Made by a program: the position numbers and the translations under genes. Shown here in pieces: positions 34,322-46,500 of a stretch of DNA of 64,000 bases (its first letter is position 1; the number at the start of each line of letters is the position of its first letter). The DNA is from Pardosa pseudoannulata (Eukaryota > Arthropoda > Arachnida > Araneae > Lycosidae): NCBI GenBank assembly GCA_032207245.1, contig CM063508.1, forward strand, positions 94,472,039 through 94,536,038, in the 5' to 3' direction. Under the pieces are notes generated by a model, which saw only the letters and a program-made list of their open reading frames with translations, was not told the origin of the DNA and made no database searches.

Positions 34322-34700
34322 TGCATTATTAGAACTATTAGCTTTGTACACTTTTTAATGAGAACATTGCTTCAGACACTCATCAGCAAAGAATAAAAAT
34401 AACTGAAAAAGTAGAAATGCTTCCAGAAGAAAACAGATGTCTGCAGTACTCAAATGTGATTTTTCAGGTATGAGAGAGAATTTGCACTAGCAGCCAGGGG
34501 TAATTTCAGCATGCATTATTAGAACTATCAGCTATGTACACTTTTTAATGATGAGAATATTGCTTCAGACATTCATCTGCAAAGAGTAAAGATAACTGAA
34601 AAAGTAGAAATGCTTCCAGAAGAAAACAGATGTCTGTAGTCATTCAAATGTGATTTTTCAGGTATGCTGAGAGAGAATTTGCACTAGCAGTCAGGGGTAT
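34322..34700. repeat. Tandem duplication, about 190-bp unit, 2 copies
   Basis: 'gcattattagaacta' occurs at 34323 and 34513. Both units share 'gtacactttttaatga', 'agtagaaatgcttccagaag', 'aaaacagatgtctg' and 'gagagaatttgcactagcag'. Confidence 0.92.
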
Positions 34701-36925
34701 AGCAGACATTAAAATTTACTTGGGGGGGGGATTGATTTATACTTCTGTATGCTTTTTTAGAACTTACATTTCATTTTACATTTCTCATAGTTGCCTCTGT
34801 ATTTTAAAGCGTGAAATTATATTTCTGCGTGAAAGAAATAGTCCAGTATAAAACTAATAAGTCTATTTCGAAAAGCATTCTGATTCTTTCTGTTTTTACA
34901 ATTTAAAAAGAAATTTCCCTACAGATGATTGTTTTAAATATGATTCTCGACCTCTTATTTTAAATTACATTACTTGAATAAGGTTTGTGTGACCTATATC
35001 CTAAATATATAACTGTATGCCTAGTACAAAAATAGCTTCCCTGAAACTTTTTTGATTAATAATAGAAACACCACCAACATGCCATTCAGATGCTCAATAA
35101 GCCCAAGTTAATGCCTTCCCCTGGATTTCCATGTCAAAAATGGAATGTCTTGTTTCCATTACAATATGTAAGTACAGACAATTTGGCAAGTGCTATATAT
35201 CTCCAAATCTTACTAAGTAAGCTGAAAACAACCATGGCCTGTTTATAGACAATTTAAATGGGATGTATTGAAAAAAGTAGTAGGAGAAATATTAAGGAGG
35301 TGAAGATCATGGCTCAAGGTAATTAAGCCCTATAAATATTACCAAGATGATAAAAGTTTAGATTAGGTATCCGTCTACATTGAAAACGTCATTTTTTGCC
35401 AAAAATCATAATTTATTTTATTTCTCTATTGTAAAATTTCAACTTTTAGGCTTCTAAATCTGTTTTTCTTTTGTCTCTACAACATTTTAAAGAAAAGTTA
35501 CAACTGTTTAAACATCAGTGACAGCTGTTAAAACAAAACGAAAGTAGTGACTTTGGAACCAGAAGTTGTGAATTTAAATATTTTTAAAGAGCCTTTTTTG
35601 GACAAAACTTTTTCATTTTTCATGAAGATTAGTTTAAACATTTTTCTAGTATTTTTAATAATTAGCAACTTGGCAATTAGAAAGTTTCGAAGCAAGAAAG
35701 TGTGGGGAATTTTAAACATGTATTTTAATTTTTTAATAGATAAAGTTGCTTTCATAAACTTCAAATGTGTTTTTCTCAGAACGGTATTTTTAATAAAATG
35801 TTAAAACTTGAAATGTAATTTCTCAAAAAGTTCTTAAAATATTTTGTTGAAAATTGTTATGTATGCTTTTGATAGTATTTACTAAATATAAATTTTTTTG
35901 GATAATTTTAATGATGTTACTCATAGTTAGATATAAAGGTAATGAAAATTGTTAAAAATTCAATGTGTATGATTTTGAAAAATTTTTTACCAAATGTAAA
36001 TTAAGCAAAGATTTTAAGTGATTCACTAGTCCAGTGTATAAGAATGTGTTAATCAAAAATATTGAAATAATTTAATTTATTAAAAAATTTTTGAAAAAAA
36101 TTTTTTACTAAATTTTCTTCAATTAGAAATTTTATAAAAAAAGAATAAATTAAGTGCAATTCTCTATGATAATATAAAAAATTTAAAAATGTAAAAAAAA
36201 TGATAGTTTAATGTTTATAAAAAATATTGAAAAAAAAAATTATTTATTAAAAAATTAGACCTTTTGAAAATAAATTTATTTACATTATTAGAATATAAAA
36301 ATTTTTCAAATAAATAATGTGCAATTCTCTATGATAATATAAAAAATAAATCTAAAATGTAAAAAACATGTAGTTTCAATTTTAAAAAAAAAAGTTCTTA
36401 AGTAGAATATTGCAGAAACAAAATTTTTGACTGTTATAATAAAGTAAGTAGTCTTACTTTGTAGCAAAAAACTAAATTTTACATGTCATATATTTTTATA
36501 TGTTCAGATCATTTAAAAAATAATTTTTTATGTATAAAAATTTGATAAGTGTGATAATAAATTTTTTATTCAAAACATATATATTATTCATATTTTAATC
36601 AAAATTTTATATATTTTTAATACAGTACATATTTAATAATATTTAAAAAAAAATTCCTTTTTAGAACATTTGTTTATTAATTTATTTTTAAAAAAAGTAA
36701 CTATTTTAAAAAGATTTAAAAATAAAATAAAAATAACCATAATTAAAATACTGATAAATTTAAAATAAAAACAATATTCATATTTAAAAATACTGAATAT
36801 ATCTACCAAATTTCATCAAAATATTCATGAATATAAATAATAAATAAATTTTAGAAAAAAATGAAAAAAAAATAAGTTAAGAAAAAAAAAAAATTTTTTA
36901 ACAGTAAAAATAATCAATTTAGATT
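34701..36925. other. Extremely AT-rich sequence, no gene seen
   Basis: From about 35380 the composition becomes A/T runs with few G or C. A short G run lies at about 34722-34731. The partly overlapping ORFs at 35528-35804 are on opposite strands and are rich in Phe/Lys/Ile, as expected from composition. Confidence 0.5.
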
Positions 36926-39175
36926 AGGGGTGGGGCGGCACAGCACTGCGGCCCAAGGCCTATTGTATGAAAGTAAAAAGACCCCATCAGCAGAGCAAGA
37001 GACAAAACCATAATTCAGAGAACCAATAGCTGAGATAAATTTTCAGCAGGGAAGTTAATCAGCTCCCATGGCTCGATGAAATGATACCCAAGGAATTCAA
37101 ATCTCTTGGCGCAGTAATATTCACATTCCCATAAAATATGTGATGAACTTTCCTCCGCCATATGGCACCCCCTACATACTGGGCTATCTATAATGCCAAT
37201 AGTGTTGAGGTGCCTCTTAAGACAACAATGGCCAGTCAACAGGCCAATGGCCACCCTTAGCTCTTTTCTACTGAGCCTAAGTAACTTCTTGGCCCTCAAC
37301 CAGGGATAACCCTGGTTAAGCTCCTTGGACTGCCTTTGATTATTAGAGTCAAGCCAGTCCTTATAAGTCTCCCCCATTAGGAGGTCCCTAATGGTCCTTC
37401 TCACTGTGATATGAGGAAGACCAAGTACAGGTTCTGGCCCAATAAAGGGCAATTCAGAACCGTACTTAGCGAGATCATCGGCAACGAGATCATCGGAGGG
37501 AGTAGTCCTCATGGCACCAGTTATACTAACTGTAGCCATTCTCTGAAGACTAGCAAGCTCCCTAATGGTAGTGACCTGGCATACCTTGCCCCACCAGGCA
37601 ATGGAACCATAGGTCACAATAGGTACAACTACCTTAGTACAGATCCAATGGGCTATCTTTGGTGATAGACCCCAATTTGAACCTATGGCACGCCTACAAG
37701 ACCAAAAGATACGTTTAGCCTTGTTGATGCAGTGCTTGATATGACTATTCCAAGTCATAGTCCTGTCAAATGTAATGCCGAGGTACTTAACCTCATTTTG
37801 ATAGGCCAGCTCTGAGTTGAATAGTCTTATTACTGGCATATCTTTAATTCTTCTTTTGGTGAAAAGGATAAGATTTGTCTTACCAGGATTAACCGATAGA
37901 CTCACCTCCTTGCACCATCTCTCTACTTTTTTTAAGGCAGTGTTCATGAGGTCAACAACAGTATTCTGAAATTTTCCTCTTACTACCAAGGCGATATCAT
38001 CTGCATAACCTATGCAGGTGAGACCAAGGAAATTAATGTTGTTAAGTAATTCATCAACCACAAGGCTCCACAGGAGAGGTGATAAAACTCCCCCCTGCGG
38101 ACAGCCTTTGCAGTTGGTAACCTTAACAGTGTCATCCAGTAGTGTTGCCTGGATCAGTCTAGTAGTAAGCAGACTATTGATCCAGTTGCACACAAGAGGA
38201 TTGACATTTCTGTGAATTAACGCATTAAGAATGACATTAGTAGGTACCCTGTCAAAGGCACCCTCAATGTCAAGAAAAGCAGCAAGTGCCATTTCTTTAC
38301 CATTTACGGCACCATCTATGGCTGTAACCAGCTCGTAGAGGGCCGTATCGGTAGACCTACCAGGCGTGTATGCATGCTGGTGGCTAGAGAGAGGAAAGAC
38401 ACATAAGACCTTATCCCTAATATGCCTATCAACCAGTTTCTCCAACGTTTTTAAGAGAAAGGAAGTTAGGCTAATTGGCCTAAAGGCCTTGACATCATCA
38501 TATGAGGGCTTACCTGGCTTAGGTATAAATATCAATTTACACGTGCGCCAAGTAACAGGTATATAACCATATACCAAGCAGGACCTAAAGATCCTGCACA
38601 GAGAGGGTATGATTATATCACTTCCCTTCTGCAGAAGGATCGGAATAATACCATCGACACCCGGGGACTTGAAGGGCATAAAAGAATCAATTGCCCAAGC
38701 AATTCTCTTATGAGTGACAATTTCCTTAGCAAGAGCCCAATTCTCTTTCCTGCTCCTTAGTTGGAAATAAGAAATATCAATAGGACAGTCGCTAATGATG
38801 TTGGAGTCTGGCACATGAACCCTAAGCAATTCTGTTAAGGTATCACGGCCATTCTCCGTATAGGTTCCATCTTGTCTTTTGATAGAGCCTAAATGACAAG
38901 TATTGTCCCTATTCAATATCCTTGTCAGCCTAGCCGCACCAGATATGTTATTAATCTGTGTGCAATGCTCTTTCCACGAAGCGTATTTTCGTGCCTTTAT
39001 CTCTTTGTTGTACTTGGTAAGGGCAGCCCTATAGGTTGTCCACTCACCAGTCTTTTTGGCTCTATTAAAGAGCCTTCTGCAGTTTTTTCTAAGACTACAG
39101 AGATCTTTACACCACCAAGACCAATCAAGCATTTAATCACTACTCGAGTTCTATTTGGAATTTCAAAAAAAATAA
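36926..39175 (-). mobile_element. 5'-truncated non-LTR retrotransposon (I/LOA/R1-like group)
   Basis: Clearly higher GC than the AT-rich DNA on either side. The minus strand carries a long polymerase ORF (39132-37015), then about 90 bp of 3' UTR ending 'ttgggccgcagtgctgtgcc' and 'gccccacccctaat'. The endonuclease and any ORF1 are absent, so the copy is 5'-truncated. A/T-rich homopolymer tracts lie at both sides, and a precise target duplication is not visible. Confidence 0.85.
37015..39132 (-). pseudogene. LINE reverse transcriptase, long ORF lacking endonuclease and RNase H
   Basis: The 705-codon frame contains the RT domain: KLIFIPKPGKPSYDDVKAFR near residue 200, ALAAFLDIEGAFDRV with the first catalytic Asp, CPQGGVLSPLLWSLVVDELL, and YADDIALVV with the catalytic Asp pair. 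Thumb/connection sequence follows (KYLGITFDRTMTWNSHI and AWWGKV). After GAMRTTPS it jumps to DDLVADDLAKYGSELPFIGP then EPVLGLP, whereas relatives have about 150-200 residues of RNase H there. The tail has LLTGHCCLKRHLNTIGI and CRGCHMAEESSSHILWECEY, the CCHC-like knuckle. The apparent start MLDW is probably an artefact of a one-base frameshift near 39127, because upstream homologous-looking sequence continues in another frame. RT motifs are intact, but retrotransposition is not expected without an endonuclease. Confidence 0.85.
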
Positions 39176-39239
39176 AAAATAAAAAAATAAATAAAATTAA
39201 AAAAAAAAAAAAAAAAAGAATGGTACCAAAATGCACAGA

Positions 39240-40411
39240 AAAAAATTATAGTTTAATATATAAAAAAATTTGAAAAATCAAAACTTTTTAATTTTAAGAG
39301 ACCTGTGACCCCTTAATGTATTGTTTTCAATTTTCCCTTCAAATATATATTTATGCACATAGATACTAATAATGCAGTCTGTTGGCATAAGATGCACTTC
39401 CAATGTGACCCACAGAAACTTTTGGACTGCACAAACCAGCCATAGGCCTTTGGAAGGAATGTTAAGGACTATTTTTCTACCCTACCCAACAACAAAAAAA
39501 AAAAAAGAAAAAAATCTATACAGAACATACTAAGGGTAACTACAGCCATTCCTTTTATATTTATAATGTATTCAAAAGCATCTATATTTACCTATTTCAT
39601 TAATTTAAATTTAAATTTTACATCTGACATTATACTTTGTTTAATCCTAAAATATTATCCTGATATCCCAGATATTTTATAGTTAAAATAATAAATTGTT
39701 AAAAATTTAAAATATCTTACACACTAAATTTATTGATAATTAACCTATTTCTACGAAACCAGTTAGAATGACTTGTCATTAGAAAAAGTGCTTAGCAGCA
39801 CTTTCAGTCTGTTCTTACTTTTAAAAAATGATAAATTAGTTGAATAATATAAATGATAGATCTACAAGCCAGTCAAAATAACTAATTTAGCAATTTTAAC
39901 TCAAAATTACTACTTTATATAACATTTTTTAGGGGGGTGGTACTTTTAATTTTGTTTTATGAAAAGCATGATATGAATTTATTGTGATTATAATAAACAG
40001 AAAACAGATACTGTTTTATTAACTGCAGTGTTCTCCCTAAACAAATATTTACGTATGTATGTGTGTGTACAGATATGCACATTCATAAAAATTTCAATAA
40101 TTATTAAATGTTTAAAACATTTCATACAGTAAAATGATTAGCATTACAATACTCATCAGTAAAATACAGAAAGCAGTATCAGTAGTTACATTTAATTATT
40201 TTCACAAATAATTGTAATATTTCGTTTTCCACACACACAAAGAAAACAAATAAGATTACTAGTGACACCCTTGATGAATACGATAATCTTATAAAAGATT
40301 ACCTGGATGGCTACCTGTAATTTATAATTTCAAAAAGCAATCAATAACACTATAATAACTGCAACAACTTTTAATCACATAAAAAATCTACAAATATATA
40401 TTGTCTTAAAA
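39240..40411. other. Downstream flank of mRpL40, no other gene seen
   Basis: AT-rich sequence between the LINE and the mRpL40 stop codon. It presumably contains the mRpL40 3' UTR. 'tttatt' at about 40014 would be a minus-strand AATAAA, but its distance from the stop makes it doubtful. Confidence 0.4.
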
Positions 40412-40582
40412 CTATTTCTTTTTCAGTAATCCTAACTGTCTTTGCTTCTTTGGATCTGATGGAATAATAGGCATATACTCCTTTGTAACATCAATATAAT
40501 CGCCATCGGGGTAAAAATAATTTTCAATTGGTGGAGTGTCTACAGGTCCTTTCATCTTAAAAGGAATAAATGAAGGGTCTGG
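40412..40582 (-). CDS. mRpL40: mRpL40 exon 5 (terminal)
   Basis: The acceptor 'tttgcag' lies just above 40582. It opens PDPSFIPFKMKGPVDTPPIE in phase 0 and ends with KKK and a stop at 40412. The Pro/Tyr-rich ending (NYFYPDGDYIDVTKEYMPI) is the family's C-terminal signature. Confidence 0.93.
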   Translation of the reverse strand, partial: PDPSFIPFKMKGPVDTPPIENYFYPDGDYIDVTKEYMPIIPSDPKKQRQLGLLKKK

Positions 40583-43500
40583 CTGCAAATATAAATAAAT
40601 ATATAATCTATGAATAAACATGTCTAGCACAAAAGAGAATGCTCTCTTTTAATATAAAACACAAAATATAATACATCTGATTTATGTTATCAAAAGCTCA
40701 CATATTTCTTCAAAAGAGTTTGTCTAAAAAAAAACCATAAACTTTTTTGTTGGTCAGATTTTTTTTTTATTATTATTATTAACAATTTGAGATTTTTTCT
40801 AAAGGCCTTATTATACACCAACCTGTACATATATGATTCCTTTTTCTGGTGAAGAATGAGAAAAATTTGCATGTGATAATAAAAATTTTCACCCAATTAA
40901 AGGCCTCATTACACATTATTTAACCCTAACTAAGATAAATCAGTTGAAAAAAAATTTTTTTTGCTATCAAGAAATACCCATATTTTCAGACTTGCTGAGG
41001 TACTTTCAAAAACGTGAGAAAAGTGACAAATAATACAGAATAAGTGACTAAAAAGTGACTAAACATTTTTTTTTTCTCTTCTTGATTACAGATGCTATTA
41101 TTAAGATTTTTCTATTTTAACTAGAAATCAAATGATTCATGCAAGACATGATTTTAGTGTCAAATAAAAAAGGTTAAAAATTTTGTTCAACAAAACTCAA
41201 CATTGCTTTTTATTTAAGAAAATCTATAAATTAGATTTGAATACGTACAATACATTAATTTTATAATCACAATTTTCTGCATATATTAATGATGTTTTGA
41301 AATATGTACATAGCTAGATTAGAGTATCTAAACAAAAATTGTGAAGAAAAAGAAATATATGCTTTAACGTAAATTACTTTAATGTATTAAATGTACATTT
41401 TAATACAAATGTAGATTTCAAGAACTTCTTTACGACTTTTTAAAATCACTAAATTCTGGAAACCATATGACTAATTACATTTTAATAAGAAAAATAAGAT
41501 TAAACCATCACATTTTTGGTCTTATTAAAATATTTTGTTATTAATTCAGATTTGTTTTTTTCAACAACAAGACTTGCTGTGATACACCATGAAAAAAGTG
41601 ACTGTTTACTTAAAAAAGTGACTAAAAGTGGATCAATTGTAAAAAAAGTGACTACAGGGGAGAAAAGAGACGGAATTGCAAGAATGTATTTTTCATCAAG
41701 AAAAGGAATTATGCACTGAATATGTTGACTTCCAACATGTACAGCTTGATATCTGATAGGCCTTAAGGAGTTGGAATTTTTTCATCAGCTCAAAATGAGA
41801 TTCAACAGTTTATGTAAAAAAGTATCATATGTTTCAAAATCTTCTTTGAGCAGTTCTGCAGAGATATTATCATTTCCAGCAACTTTACTATTCTTTTGCA
41901 TTTTTATTTCACCAATGGTTTCTAGTACTGTGATTTTTACCACAATGATATCCAACTCAGTTGTCTCTGTAGCACTTACACATAACCTAAAGTATTTTCT
42001 TATTGCATTTCATATTTATAGAAATTCAGACTAACTAATATTTTTATGCAAAAAGGTACATTTCTAACAAACTATACAAAAACAAAACAGCGCACTCACA
42101 CAGATACATTTAACAGTAAACTGTTAAATTCTTTTTTAAAATGAGTAGAACTAATATGTAAAATTATATTTATGTTTTTTGAGTTATATTTTTTTAAAAA
42201 TCCCATATTCACTTTTATTTTAATTTTTGCTGTTTATATATAAAAGAATCAGATTTTACCAAATTGTCTAAAGTACAATATGTATTTTTTATTTTCTACA
42301 TTTATGTAACAGAAACCACTGTAGAGTTTTAAAGTGGTGCATAAATATATAAATGTATAACATTTCTTATAAAGCATTACCACTTTGTCACCTTGTCTTG
42401 AAAGAAAAGTGTTTTAAGTAGTAAGACGAATCCAAAGGGTTACAAAAATGTTTTCCTTTTAACTAATAAAACAACAAAATGCCTACAGGATGAGTTTAAA
42501 ATTAAACACATAAAACAAAGAATTACATATCTGTAGAATAATATTTTATGGTATTTTTAAGTTAATGAGCGTGTATATGCAAAAAGGTTTCTAACAACAC
42601 TATACACAAGCACATAGATACATACACAACAATAATATGCCATGCTGGCAGATGCCATTTTCTAGAATAATCACAATATGCTAGTGACCACTTGTCTAGT
42701 TCTAGAAAAGTGGTAAACTTTTTCCTAAATGGAAAGTCATTAGAGAAAATAGTTTACCCTTTTTGTCACTTGGTGGGATATTTACTTCATCATAAATGGG
42801 AGAACTTTGTCTTCATGTTTGTATTAAACAATACAATTTATTGTGATTTTCCAATACACCCTGATAAAGAATTTTTTGTTTTACATAAAATTTTGTGACA
42901 TGCATTTTTTTCTTAATAGGATTCAAATGTAATACAAGAGGGCAAAAACCTTAAAATAAAAAGGTTAACTATATATTAACAAGGTTTTTGAAACTTAAAT
43001 AGTATTTTAGAAATCATTAGATACATTTCAATGCAGAATTAAAAGTTACCTGCAAAGCTTCCTCATATAATTCAGGTGAAACTTCTTGCAAAGCATCTAA
43101 AGCCCTTTCTTGTGCATTAACTATGCGCTGTATAGCATACATTTCAGCTACATGTTGTTTCCGCTTAAACACAGCCCACTGATGCTTCAATTGATATCTT
43201 TCTATCATCTCAGCTTCAGTGAGAATGGTTTCGGGCCTTATTCTTTCTCTAAATAAAAAGAATAAAATTAGTATTTTTTTATGCAATACAGAAACCATAT
43301 ATAAACTCTGTTGCAACATTGCTATCAAAACCAGCAGCTGATTTTTATAAAAAAATATTAATTTTACTAATTAAACTAAGGATGAAACAAACAGTGATTT
43401 TGCCAGATAACAGATATCGAATATTCAAAGCTCCTTTGTCCACCAGATGTGTTTATCTAGATATTTTTTGGCAAATATCCTATATTAAAATATTTTGTTA

Positions 43501-46500
43501 TATTTAATGCCAGATATCTAGTACTACAATTTTTTTGTTAGATTTTATACTTTTCTGTCTATCATTCTTAAATAATAAATTAAAATATTTTATATGTCCT
43601 TTTTTAAAAAAACATTTAAAATAAATCAAAATTTAATTTTGAAAGACTTTAAATTTTTACTTATTGATAATGCTAAATAGAAAATAGTTATAAACTGAAA
43701 TATTACCTTTTGTGGTATTTGTACTAAACTGTCATTAAAGAAGTGTATATTAAACAATATTTATTAATGCACTCTCGCTGACAGTTATTTTTCAAAAATT
43801 ATGTGTTTAATTCACTTTTTTTAAAGTCATTTTTAGTTCTATTCCAATTTGGCAACTTTTAGCAATTCAAAAATAAATAAAATTAATTTCTGAATGAATA
43901 CAGACACTTATCAAAGAGCAATCTTAGTTGTTCCTGGTTAGTTGTCATTTTAAAGGCCAATAACATAAATTTAAAATAAATTAACAAAAATAAAAAAAGG
44001 AGTGCTAGCTTTCTTCAGAAGGATTTAGCTTCAAGATCCCAAAATGAATAATTTTCAGATAGATTAGACAGCTTCTCTGGACTTATTCTTTCCACCCTTG
44101 CCCCCAACCCCAAACAACCTCAAAGGCTTCTACATGTGCCGTCACTGATAGCAGATTTTTTATTTTTTTTAATGAAACACTACACTATTGTGATGATTTT
44201 TTTCTATTTTTTAAGCATCTAGCCAATTGTGATTTAGATTTAAAACTTTAGTGGTTTAGAAAAAACAGATAATTCATTAAACAATTAAAATCCACTTTTT
44301 GACTGAGAACAAAAATGTTCACCTCCAGATACCTGATTTGATGATCAGATCTTAGCTTATATCTTCAGAACACCAGATAGATTCAATTCAGACACATACA
44401 TCTCCTGAATATTTATTTCAGCAATACATAAAACATTCAATAAACATTATTTATACTGATCTACTGAAATTTTGCACGTACAGTCCATGGATATCTTCAG
44501 CTGCAGACTATCTGCTGCTCTTCATTGCTCAAATCATCAAAATCAGATGAAGGTGTAAAAAAAACAAGTCAGAGAACAGCTGATGATCAAACAAAAGCAC
44601 GACTCACAAAATGCCAAGAAAATATTGTATTGTATTGGTAATAAACCATGAAAAAAAACCACAAAGCAGAACAAATCAGTAGTAGTAAGTAGCGCAATCT
44701 TTAAATTGTGTCCTGGAATACGAGAAAATATCAATAGTCACTATTTACAGCTCTGATTGGCAACACCAAGTGGATGGGTTCTAGATGGAAGGTTAAGGGT
44801 CGAAGGTCATTTGACCATGAGGGTCAAAGTGTTTTTTTTTTCAAAGTTTTGAATTGCGGTAATATTGGTCATTCATCATGTCTTTAAAACATCGTCGTAG
44901 TTTTATTGCTGATTTCAAGCTGAAAGTAATTTAGAAGGCCAACGAGAAGGCAGTAAGAAATTGGTGCAAGCAAAAGGAAACATTGAAAATATGAGAAGAA
45001 AGCGATCCAATCGTCGTGGAAAAATACAATGGGCTGCATAAAAGGACGACTTACATAGCTAGGTTCTTGGAATAGAGAATGTAGGCAGCTCTGTTTCTTC
45101 CATTAAAATTTGTCTCCAAGACTACAGCAGAAGAAATTATTTCATATTTTAACCCTTTAAAGCTTAATACTGAACATTCTTTGAGATTTAAGGGAATTAG
45201 GCTATAAATGTCATCTATGAAAATTATATATGTGAAATGTGTGAAAAATATTTAAATTTATAGGGTATCTGCCAAAATAAAATTTTTCAAATCCATGACT
45301 TTTCATGACTTTTCCTGATTTAGCAAATCATTTTCCATGACTTTAAAAAGTTTTCGCTAAAGTATATATGAATAAAATTTCTGATGTACATACAAATAAA
45401 ATATATGCTTTTAGAGAAATTACAGGAATTTTATCATAAAAAACTATAAACTTACTTTATAAATGTTAATAAACTCACATACATAAAAATAAATTGTTGT
45501 ATCTACATACCTAAGTTTAATCATATAGCAATTTTTCAATCAAAATGTTTCCAATTTGAATTCAGGGTACTTTGGTATTATCCAGATGACCATGAATAAT
45601 AGCCAAATATAACCCTATAATGTTTATATACAATATCCCTAGAGATAAACTTATATTTTGTGCAAAAATCTTAACTAATTTTTATTAAAAAATAATTATT
45701 ATTATATTAATAAAATTTTAATCTACAGTTTAAGAAAAAAAACAGAATAATATACATTTACCCACCCATTAAGCTTTCTTGCTTTGAGTTTCCTTGGTGA
45801 ACAAATTTTACTTGGCAATAGGGTCAATAGGATAATACATAAATACCAAACTCAGTAACTTCAGCCAAATGACAAGTAAAAATAGAATTAAACAATTCAA
45901 TGCATTTTTTTAATCGGTAGTTTAGCAGATCCATGACTTTTACTCATTTTACTTGAAAAATCAAGACTTTCCATGACAAAATTAATCCATTGTCTAAATC
46001 CATGATTTTCCCTGACTTTCTAGGTGTGCGGAAACCATGTATTTATTTGTAGTAAGGTGGTGGGTTTTAACTGTGAAACTATTTACCCCCTTGTACAGCT
46101 CGAAAATAATACACTTTTAAAATGTAAATAATATTTAAGAAACACTGTACAATTATCATTAAAGTGATGTAACAGATAAATAGCTAAACTATTTATAAAA
46201 ATGTTTTGGGTAGATATAATTATTTTAGGTAATCAGGTTGCGTAGATACAATTATTTTAGTACAGAAATCAAATACCTGATTTTTTTCCCAGTTTAACCA
46301 CTGTCCTTTAAAGGGTTAAAGGTGAAATTAATTGAGTCTAATCCATACTTTTTGGCTCTCTACTGTACTTAGGTTTTTATTCTTAAAATGATTTAATACT
46401 GTCTTACTAAAATACATATTTTTGCTTGTATAGTCCGCGGACTATCTGATTTATGAAATTTTTTAAATAAAAAATAGCACCCACGGACTAGTTATTTTTT

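Noticed and set aside
34722..34731. G-run as a G-quadruplex or telomeric signal
   Set aside because: A single short homopolymer of G with no repeated G tracts nearby.
35528..35804. Antiparallel overlapping ORFs in the AT-rich block
   Set aside because: Composition-driven, no motif, overlapping on opposite strands.
38893..39273. Plus-strand ORFs opposite the LINE polymerase
   Set aside because: Shadow frames of the minus-strand reverse transcriptase, with Lys runs from the poly-A tract.
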